Made by a program: the position numbers and the translations under genes. The notes below the pieces were generated by a model. The model was not told where the DNA came from. It saw only the letters and a program-made list of their open reading frames with translations, and ran no database searches. A DNA stretch of 64,000 bases from Cyrtodaria siliqua (lineage: Eukaryota; Mollusca; Bivalvia; Adapedonta; Hiatellidae): NCBI GenBank assembly GCA_037043455.1, contig JAWPHD010006777.1, positions 1 to 64,000 of the forward strand, read 5' to 3'. Positions 26,501 to 33,454 of the stretch are shown one piece after another; position 1 is the first letter of the stretch; every line of letters starts with the position of its first letter.

Positions 26501-29500
26501 ATATGCATGTAATTCTGTATTTATCGATATTTGTGAACTCATGGGCAGAATGCCTACTGTTTGAAAATAAAAGATATATATATTTATTTAGGTACTAGAT
26601 GAATTTTGTCTGAAACAAGAGGTCAATGACCTTGAAGCTCTACTGATTGATTTCGATTTCAGGAAGTAGTCGCTACAGACGTGTTTTTTGAAAATCTATT
26701 TTTAACCGTGGCGGCCATCTTGAATTTCCGGCCGACCTGAAATTTTGCTAGGATCAATTAGACATTAAGAGCAACATTCCTGTGAAGTTTCATGAAAATC
26801 CGTCAAGTAGTTTCAGAGGAGTAGTCGCTACAAGTTTTCATTATATAACTCTATGTAAACAAAGATGGCTGCTGGCAGCCATGTTTAACGTCAAATCAAA
26901 ACGATTTTCGACAAGGACCAACATCATGTCATACTGATCATTTTAGAAAAAGTCCCATATCAATATCTCTTATAGTTTTGAAGAAGTAGTCGCTACAAAC
27001 TTATTTATTTTAAATCTATTTTTAGCTGTGGTGGCCATCTTGAATTTCGGGCTGCTGAAATTTTTCTAGGATCAACTAGACATCAAGAGCAACATTCCTG
27101 TGAAGTTTCATGAACATCCGTCCTGTAGTTTCAGAGGAGTAGTCGCTACAAGTTTTTACAATATAACTCTATGTAACCAAAGATGGCCACTGGCAGCCAT
27201 GTTTAACGTCGAATCAAAATAATTTTCCACAAGGATCAACATCATGTCATGCTGATCATTTTAGAAAAAGTCCCATATCAATATCACTTATAGTTTTCAA
27301 GAAGTAGTCGCTACAAACTTATATTTTAAAAATCTATTTTTAGCTGTGACGGCCATCTTGAATTTCTTGCAGATCTGAAATTTTGCTAGGATCAATTAGA
27401 CATCAAGAGCAACATTCCTGTAAAGTTTCATGACAATCCGCCAAGTAGTTTCAGAGGAGTAGTAGCTACAAGTTTTTACTATATAACTCTATGTAAACAA
27501 AGATGGCCGCTGGCAGCCATGTTTAACGTTGAATCAAAACGATTTTTGACAAGGATCAACATCATGTCATGCTGATCATTTTAGAAAAAGTCCCATATCA
27601 ATATCACTTATAGTTTTCAAGAAGAAGTCGCTACAAACTTGTATTTTAAAACTCTATTTTAAGCTTTGGCGGCCATCTTGGATTTCACATCAACATACAT
27701 TTTTGCTAGGATCAACTAGACTTTATGGGGAACATTTCCGTAAAGTTTCATGAATATCCATCCAGTAGTTTCAGAGGAGTTGTCGCTACAAATAAAGTTT
27801 ACGGACAGACGGACGGACGACGGACGCCGCACCACGGCATAAGCTCTGCTGATCTCTGATCAGTCGAGCTAAAAAAGTCCAAAAACCTTTGGCTGAAACA
27901 AGTGCCCCAAACAATAGTTCACATGTTGAATACAAGTTTAAGACCAACACTTCACAGCCCTTTCTCTTTCTTCTGAAAAGTTTGTAAAAGTCCATTCATA
28001 GTCCTGTAAAAAGTCATCCACATGAAACTGACCATTTATTGAGAAAACATCAAATTTAGGTGTCCGACGGTAAAAGCAGACTATTTCACAGTAATGAGTA
28101 TATCTCTTGCAATGTCAAATGTCATTATTAATGCAGCTTTCTAATTTGAATGCTACCATAAATGACATTACGTGGGCCCGCCTTAATTCCATTAAGTGAT
28201 GGAAATGCTTATATTAACAGGATTTTATAACGGATATTTCGACAATAACATATATTTAAAAACATGTTTTACTGTTAAATGCGATAACCTGCTTAAAATT
28301 ATCTATTAAATGTTTTAATTTTACAACATGCAAACTTTTTAAGCCAAAATTAAGGTTTTATTTCATACCCCAGCCTTCATATTTTGCTATAAAACTTCAG
28401 GGTGTCTTAATTTACGATAACAAATAACCTGAATAAAATTAAAATGTACACACTATGCCGAATAAATATTTGTGTACTAATTTCCCTGTATCCCCTACAT
28501 GCTGCGCCGACGCTAACACAACAGGATGTTTGCAGATACAAATGGTTTATTTATAGCACAGGTAATGTTTATGTAAACACAAGAGTTAAAAATTCAGCGT
28601 GCCTTTTTAACGAAGCGTACGTTTCTAATCAGTTGTTTCTATTAACGGCTGGGTGCATCAGGGGATTTAATGCTTTGACGGTAATATTATACACAAATAC
28701 TTCGCACAAAGTCTCTATCATCTCCGTTAAGGTTAACAATAAGCATATTCTGACTAATATATTTTGCAACATCACAACATTTGAAGTTTAAAAAAAAATA
28801 TAACGCTATGAAAGCTGGTTTGATTTGTTTTGAAAGCCCAATAAAATATAAAATGATAAAAGAATAAGAAATGTAATTTTAATGGAACTTACAAAGAGTT
28901 GAATACCTCAAAAATAATTGAATACACATGTACAATACGAGTCTTAAACACTTACGTAAAAGGCATATCCTTCTACAGTTTTCAACAGAATTTCAGGAAA
29001 GTATCAATATGAAGTGTAAATATGCAATAGTAGTGGCGCTCCAGTCAGCATTTAATTTGATAGTTATATTTTCAACTTTAACCCTTAACTCGCAGGCTGG
29101 TCAGGGTTTACAATGTCCAGCTGCTGATCAGTCATTTCCCCAAAACACTCCTTTCTCACATAAATGGAATGGTCTTAATTCAAAGAAAGAACAGTCCATT
29201 ATATATATGTAGTGGGTTAAGGGTTAAAACAACAACCCTGGACTTTCCTCAACATACCCCAGAGATGAAAGTTAACAATACGGCTTGAAAACCAGGAACA
29301 AGGTTGTGCTTTGTTGCAAGTTTAATACTGTTTATTATTGTAATATTTTCAATTTTTTCAACAAACACAAACTTTCCTGAACATGCCCCAGAGATGAAAG
29401 TTTACAATACGGCATGAACTCGGTTGTGCTTTGTTGCAAGTGTTATACTGTTTATTATATGTTTACTTTAAGGTGATGATGTAATGGATTCAGACTTGGA

Positions 29501-29597
29501 GGCAGACGACATTGACGACGCAGAAAATGATATAATACAGTCCGACGATGAGGAGGAGGAGGAAGACAGTGTTCAGCAGCAAGCAATGGATCATTAA
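11530..29597 (+). CDS. ACL4: Acl4-like TPR assembly chaperone of ribosomal protein L4 (10 exons, complete)
   Basis: Joining ten exons (11530-11572, 14696-14802, 16191-16337, 17246-17321, 17532-17712, 19244-19367, 19811-19915, 21490-21546, 21933-22143, 29473-29597) gives 1,176 nt, 391 residues plus TAA; every junction is GT-AG and in phase. The protein has a lysine-rich N-terminus (MGKNKFKKKGG), TPR helices from about residue 51 to 345 (for example ALEMEPDNVRALETSGSLL and EEDDEVVDVWYLIGWANHLL), the stretch AEIYMTD followed by an acidic FDDGAED segment, and a strongly acidic tail (residues 351-391, with DDEEEEED). Length and architecture fit the Acl4 family, which binds nascent uL4/RPL4 and escorts it to pre-60S ribosomes; an acidic tail suits a chaperone of a basic client. 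Family assignment is from memory of its features, not a search. Exons 3 and 5 end in tandem-duplicated donor arrays, and the last intron holds a LINE. It could otherwise be a generic TPR protein. Confidence 0.8.
12294..12380 (+). repeat. Two-copy 48-bp tandem duplication in intron 1
   Basis: GAATTTTCCCTGTATATATA followed by TAATTTTCTCCAGGTAGGGT occurs twice back to back with almost no change. Confidence 0.8.
13065..14660. repeat. ~140-bp degenerate array rich in AGGTCA half-sites (intron 1)
   Basis: About ten units contain ACTCATGAAACTTCATAGGT, CATTGCCCTAGGTGAGAGGA, CCCTATTGTTTT and GTCAAAGGTCAAGGTCAC. AGGTCAAAGGTCA is a perfect DR1 nuclear receptor site, present or nearly so at about 13188, 13322, 13605, 13806 and 14190. 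Whether any is bound is unknown; such repeats are dispersed elsewhere in the window (31.6-32.4 kb, 60.9-61.4 kb). Confidence 0.82.
14696..14802 (+). CDS. ACL4: Acl4-like exon 2 (residues 15-50)
   Basis: Acceptor TTCAG at 14691-14695, donor GTAAGA at 14803. It encodes a basic helix (DERRKKLKEAARELAKEN) and FTIDQLLDK, leading into the first TPR. It joins exon 1 across a split GAT codon and ends in phase 0. Confidence 0.8.
15461..15768 (+). mobile_element. TTAA-flanked MITE (family M1)
   Basis: Starts TTAAAGGGACACATGGCAAT and ends ATTGCCGTTTGTCCCTTTAA; ~308 bp, AT-rich, noncoding. Other copies are at 20.4, 20.8, 38.0, 54.1 and 54.5 kb. TTAA at both ends hints at piggyBac-type mobilisation. Confidence 0.82.
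16191..16337 (+). CDS. ACL4: Acl4-like exon 3 (residues 51-99, first TPR)
   Basis: Acceptor TTTGTAG ends at 16190; donor GTAAGT at 16338. It encodes the TPR helix pair YELAQKFCQRALEMEPDNVR and ALETSGSLLIDLGNHEAAKQ, 49 codons in phase 0. The last 80 or so bases plus donor are repeated downstream in a 91-bp array. Confidence 0.88.
16257..16590 (+). repeat. 91-bp array spanning the exon 3 splice donor
   Basis: GACAATGTCCGCGCCCTAGA and its variants occur at 16266, 16357, 16448 and 16539, exactly 91 bp apart. Copies 1 and 2 keep donor GTAAGT (16338, 16429); copy 3 has GTTAAC instead; copy 4 is interrupted by an insertion and resumes at about 16940 with donor GTAGGT. Confidence 0.92.
16592..16940. 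mobile_element. Insertion of ~350 bp splitting the fourth exon-3 copy
   Basis: Sequence before (TATTGACCT) and after (GATCTGGAAAAGCATAAAGC) reconstitutes the 91-bp unit, so the block from CAGGGCTTTTTCCAGG to GTAGAAAAAACCTG is inserted. CAGG-type ends that are partly inverted suggest a short hAT-like element. No ORF. Confidence 0.6.
17246..17321 (+). CDS. ACL4: Acl4-like exon 4 (residues 100-124)
   Basis: Acceptor TTCAG at 17241-17245, donor GTAGGC at 17322. It encodes CFGRAVTVCPDKGYSKYMNL and GQLFE, continuing the second TPR. It ends in phase 1. Confidence 0.83.
17532..17712 (+). CDS. ACL4: Acl4-like exon 5 (residues 125-184)
   Basis: Acceptor GACAG ends at 17531, donor GTGAGT at 17713. It encodes a helix (GAQAVECFQKGIELMVVEKE), a charged/glycine linker and the family-like stretch SNAFLSIAEIYMTDC. 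It ends in phase 2. The 32 nt at its end plus the donor are repeated six times. Read-through past the first donor hits TGA at once (TGG TGA), so only splicing at the first donor keeps the frame without an immediate stop. Confidence 0.85.
17681..17930 (+). repeat. 42-bp array spanning the exon 5 splice donor
   Basis: Unit TCTATTGCTGAAATATACAT, GACGGATTGCTG, then GTGAGTAAAG starts at 17681, 17723, 17765, 17807, 17849 and 17887 (the fifth lacks 4 bp). All six have the intact donor GCTG/GTGAGT, at 17713, 17755, 17797, 17839, 17877 and 17919. Confidence 0.95.
18233..18520 (+). mobile_element. Diverged SINE family A relative
   Basis: A tRNA-like head (GGCCCGGTGGATAACACGGT, CCAAGTTCAAGCCTCACT) and a body resembling family A (AAATCTATTCGTTAATAAGA, GTAGGGCAGGTTTCTATGTA). 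Confidence 0.7.
18517..19140 (+). repeat. Two-copy tandem duplication in intron 5 (one copy holds the SINE)
   Basis: TTCTGTTCTAATAACCCTGA through ATTCATAGTATG (18517-18970, less the SINE) is repeated at 19019-19130 (ATAACCCTGAAGATGGTACA, TTCATAGTATGG). Confidence 0.8.
18607..18926 (+). mobile_element. SINE family A, full length, with 14-bp target-site duplication
   Basis: tRNA-derived head: GGCGTGGCGCAGTCTGTAGC (A box region) and CCCCGGGTTCAATCCTCC (B box), then a conserved body and a TTCAATTTAA tail. Duplication TTCAATTCTGTTTG lies at 18593-18606 and 18927-18940. The paralogous stretch at 19084-19098 shows the same site without the SINE. Confidence 0.93.
19244..19367 (+). CDS. ACL4: Acl4-like exon 6 (residues 185-226)
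   Basis: Acceptor CTTTTAG ends at 19243, donor GTACAG at 19368. It encodes FDDGAEDKCRSSIEKAISAD and DNPDALQLMASFLLTKENKQ, a TPR pair preceded by an acidic loop. It completes the phase-2 codon of exon 5 and ends in phase 0. Confidence 0.83.
19811..19915 (+). CDS. ACL4: Acl4-like exon 7 (residues 227-261)
   Basis: Acceptor TTGCAG ends at 19810, donor GTTAGT at 19916. It encodes EAKEMIQKSVNLWLPEFKAS followed by a low-complexity Ser/Thr/Gly linker ending TECSQ. Phase 0 at both ends. Confidence 0.8.
20380..20777 (-). mobile_element. M1 MITE, reverse strand, interrupted by a SINE
   Basis: The flanks (TTGGTGCAATATAATAAACA, and AAGATTAGCGTGTGTCCCTT at the end) belong to family M1; a tRNA-headed SINE at 20489-20640 lies inside. 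The left border is approximate. Confidence 0.6.
20489..20645 (+). mobile_element. SINE family C (tRNA-headed)
   Basis: TGTGGTCCAGTGGTAGAGTG (A box) and GGGCGTGGGTTCGATGCTCT (B box), then TTAGTACTGGTTCTATCCAG and GAGAGTGATTAAT. The same body is on the reverse strand at 53828-53992. Confidence 0.75.
20818..21140 (+). mobile_element. TTAA-flanked MITE (family M1)
   Basis: TTAAGGGGACACACGGCAAT at the left, ATGCCATGTGTCCCTTTAA at the right; interior matches the other copies (CCAATAATATATTTAAC, AAATCGAGGTACTAATTTTA). Confidence 0.83.
21490..21546 (+). CDS. ACL4: Acl4-like exon 8 (residues 262-280)
   Basis: Acceptor TTCCAG ends at 21489, donor GTTTGT at 21547. A 57-nt exon encoding SFESRLAAGKILIEVEDHE, phase 0 at both ends; the helix joins directly to LAIEVLETLLEE in exon 9. 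Confidence 0.77.
21933..22143 (+). CDS. ACL4: Acl4-like exon 9 (residues 281-350, last TPR)
   Basis: Acceptor GCTCAG ends at 21932, donor GTAGGG at 22144. It encodes LAIEVLETLLEEDDEVVDVW, YLIGWANHLLGDEVNARSYL, and a helix ending in NELLESMGT. It ends in phase 1. Confidence 0.87.
22249..22290. repeat. Left partner of an inverted repeat enclosing the LINE region
   Basis: CACTATTGTTCGGGGCACTT and GTTTCAGCCAAAG are matched inverted at 27888-27922 (TTTGGCTGAAACAAGTGCCC). Confidence 0.7.
22330..22742. mobile_element. Inverted-repeat element adjoining the LINE
   Basis: AAAATCGGTTGAGAAATAAA and TTGATGGGGC at 22382-22436 are matched inverted at 22645-22700, and the arms can be extended to AGTGGTAATTAAAAT / TTTTACCACTAATAATG. 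Confidence 0.62.
22834..24282 (+). CDS. LINE apurinic/apyrimidinic-like endonuclease region
   Basis: 482 codons open. Endonuclease/exonuclease/phosphatase signatures appear in order: LNIQGL (residues 11-16, metal-binding Asn), SEVW (42-45, catalytic Glu), GDLNSRVG (163-170, Asp and Asn), SSVVDYV (246-252), and LSDHCEI (273-279, Asp-His). All key residues look intact. The C-terminal half is lysine-rich and runs toward the reverse transcriptase, but this frame stops 62 nt after the next one opens. In most APE-type LINEs endonuclease and RT form one protein, so this copy probably carries a one-base frame change near 24221-24282. The role would be target-DNA nicking for retrotransposition. Confidence 0.88.
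   Translation: MEESDIHFCVLNIQGLIGKNYNKLKSREFELLFNTNEILLFSEVWSNSTFDYNVKGFTHYVLHRTLVHKNARRDSGGLIIYVSDKISKYVSLVKTVGDCLMWIKIQGHIFNLEDDIFMCLCYNIPTGSSREALIDQNIYDYILDDMLSIERDHNDRCNFIIVGDLNSRVGKLNDFVEHEYLHNLDMMPPDYIEDVYLERSSQDCTINENGKLLINFCKLTGLRIMNGRVGDDKYIGKYTCIKEAGSSVVDYVLCKPELINCFNYFNIRDPNILSDHCEINFSVSYSKVNEYTQPDIGTNNDDTNNYVNFCYKWDNSKKDLFLNSISETEFRDNLNVLTENIHSLETREDLEDNLSCFYEKFKEICDPIFKKKKSPETVVRKNKNKHQPWFDRECKTKRSDFYNRLNTFRNDNSLENRTLMTKSRSEYKSLTRSKQYCFNKQKTQKLEMLRYKNAKEYWKMLKNASHINSKTNISNFTICKLF
24221..26341 (+). CDS. LINE reverse transcriptase region with C-terminal zinc knuckle
   Basis: 706 codons open in the frame +1 to the endonuclease. RT motifs in order: IVPIHKNGDKDLPDNYRGIT (about 121-140), FVDFTKAFD (205-213, motif A Asp), GTRQGDCLSPFIF (263-275, motif B) and YADDIVLFS (306-314, motif C catalytic Asp pair). 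A C-terminal CQLC...H...C cluster at about 633-649 resembles the zinc-binding region (zf-RVT) after many LINE reverse transcriptases. The methionine at 24221 is probably not a real start; conserved sequence begins at about SQFANYF. No internal stop codon, suggesting recent insertion. Confidence 0.92.
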   Translation: MPVILIQRQISPTSQFANYFKAVNDPHSAFFQPDEDILYFNDRYLNGELQVMFAELDNEITRAEIYKGCTELTLGRSGGSDYVINEFFKYGFDQLSAYLVVLFNKIFDMGYFPYHWTEGYIVPIHKNGDKDLPDNYRGITLLSTFGKLFTRILNTRLSKWAEDYFVYTEAQSGFRKNMGTTDNIFILHGIVNHILNENKKLFVCFVDFTKAFDLLVRDNIFYKLIQYGVRGKTLNIIKSLYTNVKSRIKHQNQLSESFNCFIGTRQGDCLSPFIFSMYVNDLEENFALKGYKGVDIDTLKLILLLYADDIVLFSETEAGLQEGLTILKEYCNRWKLVVNVNKTKVMIFRKGGRLRRNTVFIYDGKELEITNQFTYLGITVTPGGSFNKTFEILGGQALKAIFKLKSYLINFGDLKISHTLNLFDKLILPILNYGAEIWGFAGAESLERIHLQFCKQLLGVKRSTQNNFIYGELGRTSLKSQRLSHIIRFWLKITRTDNRKYIKQTYNMMIDDITKYPNKQNWAIQIKDLLEKMGFNDVWISQGVENIDLFLHIFKQRARDHFIQNWNEQLTNSSRANTYILFSNFSFKTYLDIGLIKKFRIALTKLRLSSHRLEIETGRWHKPHKIPREERKCQLCNSLEDEFHFVLECPLYYEFRCDLIPKFYWKRPNVPKFIELLSSEKIKTIKNLSTYIFKSFKKRDDIYYNK
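26614..27871 (+). mobile_element. AACAAGAGG...(ACGG)n array element (family T1), copy 1
   Basis: Opens AACAAGAGGTCAATGACCTT and AGCTCTACTGAT, holds about 3.5 units of ~320 bp (GAAGTAGTCGCTACAAACTT, GGCCATCTTGAATTTCCGGC, AAACAAAGATGGCCGCTGGC, GTCATGCTGATCATTTTAGA), and ends in ACGG repeats, CACCACGGCATAAG and CTCTGATCAGTCGAGCT. The ends are inverted (AGCTCTACTGAT versus ATCAGTAGAGCT in sister copies). No ORF. Confidence 0.85.
28373..28419 (+). repeat. Direct repeat of 22501-22547
   Basis: GCCTTCATATTTTGCTATAA, AACTTCAGGGTGTCTTAATT and TACGATA recur almost unchanged 5.9 kb apart on either side of the LINE and array. Confidence 0.82.
29076..29227. mobile_element. Small MITE (family M2), copy 1
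   Basis: Ends TTTAACCCTTAACTCGCAGG and GTGGGTTAAGGGTTAAA are inverted; the interior (CTGCTGATCAGTCATTTCCC, AAAGAAAGAACAGTCCATTA) is found inverted at 39612-39801. Confidence 0.75.
29233..29460 (+). repeat. Two-copy ~135-bp repeat before exon 10
   Basis: CCCCAGAGATGAAAGTTAAC, AATACGGC and GGTTGTGCTTTGTTGCAAGT appear twice. Confidence 0.78.
29473..29597 (+). CDS. ACL4: Acl4-like exon 10 (residues 351-391, acidic tail, stop)
   Basis: Acceptor TTTAAG ends at 29472; the exon resumes in the right phase and runs to TAA at 29595-29597. It encodes GDDVMDSDLEADDIDDAEND and IIQSDDEEEEEDSVQQQAMD, a disordered acidic tail. It lies 7.3 kb after exon 9 because the intron holds a LINE and a tandem-array element. 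Confidence 0.8.
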
Positions 29598-29628
29598 TAA
29601 TAATTTATCTTTAATAGTTAATATTTGT

Positions 29629-29634
29629 AATAAA
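29629..29634 (+). terminator. Candidate polyadenylation signal of the Acl4-like gene
   Basis: AATAAA lies 32 nt past the stop codon. A second AATAAA near 29719 could serve instead. Confidence 0.5.
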
Positions 29635-29639
29635 AGGGG

Positions 29640-30965
29640 AAACCTAATTTGTTTTACTTTGGAATATATGAACAATTGTATATCTCCAGATCTTGAACCC
29701 TGTATGGTTCCCAGGCAAGAATAAAATCATTGTTTATCCAGGCAGAGGGGTAAAATCCCAATTCATGTTCATTTTGTCTTATCATGGTCATGAAATGTTT
29801 TCATCATCATCCCTGTATTGTTTCAGATGCTACTTGAGCGGTAGCAGAAAACAATGGCTCCAAAGAAATAAGTGTTACAATTTGCAACTCCAGCAACAAT
29901 GCAGTTCTGCAGGCGAGAAGGTTCTACGCCTATTCTGTATATCTTTATCTTGATGTAAATGGAAGATGGGCCAGGAATGTTCATTCCTGTTGGTGCTGTA
30001 TAGCCTTTTTGTGTTGGTTTGCTGTAAACCGGGTTCATCCGGGTCTTGGGTCTGTCAAACTGTATATATTGTCTTTCCTTATAAACTTTTTCCATATAGG
30101 TGAGCAGACATTTATCTGTATACCATAACAGATATTGGTATGTGCATTGTATCATGGGTAAAGTTTTGTACGCCTGATAATTGAAATGTAAGCTGCATTT
30201 TTATTAACATTGTCCTATCCATGATAGACTGGTTTACATCAGGCGATATCAACAGTCTAGATTATATAATTTACAATATTTGGGTGTCTGGTTCATTCAT
30301 TAACAAATCTGAACAGCTTTAGCATACCTTGTGCCTGTCGGAGAAGCTAGACAATAGTCACATCTAGTTATCATTATATCAAATATTCGTGGTACAAACC
30401 ATTTGTAATATACTGTACAGTTATTGTGAAATCTTGAATTATGCAATTATATGTTGAATAATGTCGAGATATATAATGAAAATAAATCTCAATCAAAACT
30501 ACACTTATTTTCTTTACAAAATGTCATCTTTACTGATATTTTGACATTCATTTGAAACCTCTGGACTCTCAAAAGTTGGCTTAAATGACAAAAATGTTGG
30601 TATATACCGGTATTCCTCAACTGCATAGCTCCTTTTCTGTATATAGCATACACTTCAATCCATGACTTATGCATTGGAATTATGCAATTTATGTCTAAAT
30701 TAAATGTTCTGTTTGGTTAAGTAAACTAGATTTATGTTCATTTTGCTACTAAAGGGACAGTTATTACGAGTGTTGATCCAAATACGAACAAAACCGTTAT
30801 ATGATATGTTTCAGATCAATATTCTATGTGCACTAAAATAGGCACGAAGATTGAATTGTTCTAATAAAAGTTTGGTGTGGAATCTTAGACGATTCAGTTT
30901 GTATTGGATCATTAAAATGATACTTTAAGGCTTTTTTGTTTTGTGATCAAAGTACACTTTAAAGT
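29640..30965. other. Intergenic, no gene seen
   Basis: Downstream of the Acl4-like gene; scattered AATAAA sites (for example near 30480) but no ORF with recognisable content. Confidence 0.4.
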
Positions 30966-31351
30966 CTATTAAATAATTTTAGAATTATTTTATTATTAGA
31001 ATTTTGTGTTTCTGCATTTTTCAAGAACCTCATTACGCAATGTCAAGTAAAACCTCAATGTGTTGTGAGAATGTAATGAGTTTTAAATTAACTGCTTTCA
31101 TTGGTCCAATTTTTATCACTGAATGCTTCGTTCATATTTTCATTTGGTTGTTTCTATCATGTCATGATGACACCACTTTCTGGTATTATGACATCACATG
31201 ATGCTATTATGATGCAACTCAGTGAGAACTGACTTAGCCTTTTAATTGCTGTGAGAAACAGATTTAGACTATCATTCATTCAGTAATGAGTTTCTTGAAA
31301 TCAAGAATCACAAAATTCAAAAAATAAAATAATTCTAAAATGATTTAATAG
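30966..31351. mobile_element. Inverted-repeat element, ~70-bp arms
   Basis: CTATTAAATAATTTTAGAAT and TTTTGTGTTTCTGC at the left are matched inverted by CAAGAATCACAAAATTC and AATTCTAAAATGATTTAATAG at the right. No ORF. Confidence 0.7.
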
Positions 31352-31439
31352 GCTGTTTTTAATTGAATTATATGTACTACTATTAGCAAGATAAACCCTA
31401 TTTAAACTAGAAATTGTTATTGTCCATGGGACAAAACGG

Positions 31440-32554
31440 TATGGCTCCCCCACTCGCCCTAACAGACATAATTGACGTTCTCTATTGATCTGAGATCGTT
31501 TTGATTTTCAATATCCCTGTGACTGTATCTACTATCTGTATCAGTAATATCTACTGGTCATGACCAACCATCCTTCCAAGTTTGAGGACCCTAGGTCCAA
31601 CCATTCTCTAGTTATTGATCGGACATCGTTTTGATAGTCAAGGTCACCGCGACCTTGACCTTTGACCTGGCGACCCCAAAATCAATAGGGGTCATCTACT
31701 GGTCATGACCAACCATCCTTCCAAGTTTGAGGACCCTAGGTCCAACCATTGTCTAGTTATTGATCGGACATCGTTTTGATAGTCAATGTCACCTTGACCA
31801 TTGACCTAGTGACCCCAAAAATCAATAGGGGTCATCTACTGGTCATGACCAACCATCCTTCCAAGTTGGAGGACCCTAGGTCCAACCATTGTCTAGTTAT
31901 TGATCGGACATCGTTTTGATAGTCAAGGTCACCGCGACCTTGACCTTTGACCTGGCGTCCCCAAAATCAATAGGAGTCATCTACTGGTCATGACCAACCA
32001 TCCTTCCAAGTTTGAGGACCCTAGGTCCAACCATTGTCTAGTTATTGATCGGGCATCGTTTTGATACTCAATGTGACCTTTGACCTAGTGACCCCAAAAT
32101 CAATAGGGGTCATCTACTGGTCATGACCAACCATACTTCCAAGTTTGAGGACTCTAGGTCCAACCATTGTGTAGTTATTGATCGGACATCGTTTTGATAG
32201 TCAGTGTCACCGCGACCTTGACCTTTGACCCCAAAATCAATAGGGGTCATCTACTGGTCATGACCAACTATCCTTCCAAGTTTGAGGACCCTAGGTCCAA
32301 CCATTCTCTAGTTATTGATCGGACATCGTTTTGATAGTCAATGTCACCGCGACCTTGACCTTTGACCTAGTGACCCCAAAATCAATAGGGGTCATCTACT
32401 GGTCATGACCAACCATCCTTCCAAGTTTGAGGACCCTAGGTCCAACCATTCTCTAGTTATTGATCGGACATCATTTGTGACACAGACATGTCTGACAGAC
32501 CTACAGACAGACAGAAAGCACAAAACCTACCACACTTTGTGTGGGGGAGCCATA
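31440..32554. mobile_element. TIR element carrying a seven-copy ~140-bp array
   Basis: Ends are exact 14-bp inverted repeats: TATGGCTCCCCCAC at 31440-31453 and GTGGGGGAGCCATA at 32541-32554. Inside, ATCGGACATCGTTTTGATAG recurs at spacings of 133-145 bp seven times, each unit with CTACTGGTCATGACCAACCA and CCAAGTTTGAGGACCCTAGG, and many with GACCTTGACCTTTGACCT (a DR1 motif inverted). A CAGACAGACAGA tract precedes the right end. Confidence 0.87.
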
Positions 32555-32559
32555 ATTAA

Positions 32560-33454
32560 TATTTTATCAACAATAAACAGCCAAGTCATCAACATTTCTG
32601 GACAAAACACTTTCATAATAATTAAACCTAAGTAACATGCGGCTTAATTTAATGCATGTTTTATATGAAACTGAGGCACATTGTTTTTAATTTGTATTGG
32701 ATTGACACCATTCACAGACTGCCTCTAGTCGCTTAAACCTGGTATACAACTATTATGTTACTTTCGACTATTGTTTTGATTACCGACATAGAATAAATGC
32801 TTTTACAACCCTCTGAACAATGGGAAGTATTGTTTTTTCATGATGAGAAATACATTAAACGAAAATTTCTTGTCTGCACTGTAACTTGAAACCAGGCCAG
32901 ATAACTGCATGAAACTTCATGTGCATTTTGGCATTATTCCCCTTTTTATACAACCAGATTTTGATGGGACGTGTCATGGCCTACATCTGTCTGTCTGATA
33001 ACTTGTACCTGACTGTGGCTAATAACTTTCAAGTATTAGGTCTACATCAATGAAATTTTGTACACATCTTCAGCATGATCCAATCAAATACGTTTGAAGA
33101 AAGTCCCATAACTCTCTGAATCATATGTTTAAATGTTCCCCTTTAATACCTTTTATATCTTAGTTATCAGTGGTTTTGAAATACTCTCTTTTTTTTTTTA
33201 TACTCACCAAATTAAAATCTATAGGACCCATAACTTTTTGGCAGTTACGGCTCTTAGAAAAAGGTTTCACTTGGACTTAACTTCGTAGATGTACCTTCAA
33301 ACTAATGAAATACATCTTTCCATGACTTTCCATTCATCAATATTGCTGACCAATAGCCAACATGGACCATGTATGTTATACGATGGGCTAAGCGGAGAAA
33401 ATCAGTAGCACATATTCAAGTCCCTATACCGCCATCAGCTGGCAAGTTTTACGA
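32560..33454. other. Intergenic, no gene seen
   Basis: Contains phrases typical of decayed tandem elements (TCTGTCTGTCTGATAACT, AAGTCCCATAACTCTC) but no clear unit. Confidence 0.35.

Larger units (their letters stand above)
22743..26590 (+). mobile_element. APE-type non-LTR retrotransposon (LINE), near full length
   Basis: A 5' leader of about 90 bp, an endonuclease reading frame, an overlapping reverse transcriptase frame, about 240 bp of 3' UTR, and a tail of AATAAAAGATATATA. It sits in the last intron of the Acl4-like gene in the same orientation. Left and right borders are approximate: the left is set where an inverted-repeat element ends (about 22742), and the right just before an AACAAGAGG array element. 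I found no clear target-site duplication. The clade (Jockey, I, L2 or CR1 groups) cannot be settled by eye. Confidence 0.88.

Noticed and set aside
28444..28791. 115-codon ORF with a hydrophobic start resembling a signal peptide
   Set aside because: Lies in the Acl4-like intron among repeats; no recognisable family, no exon partners; chance ORF is more likely.
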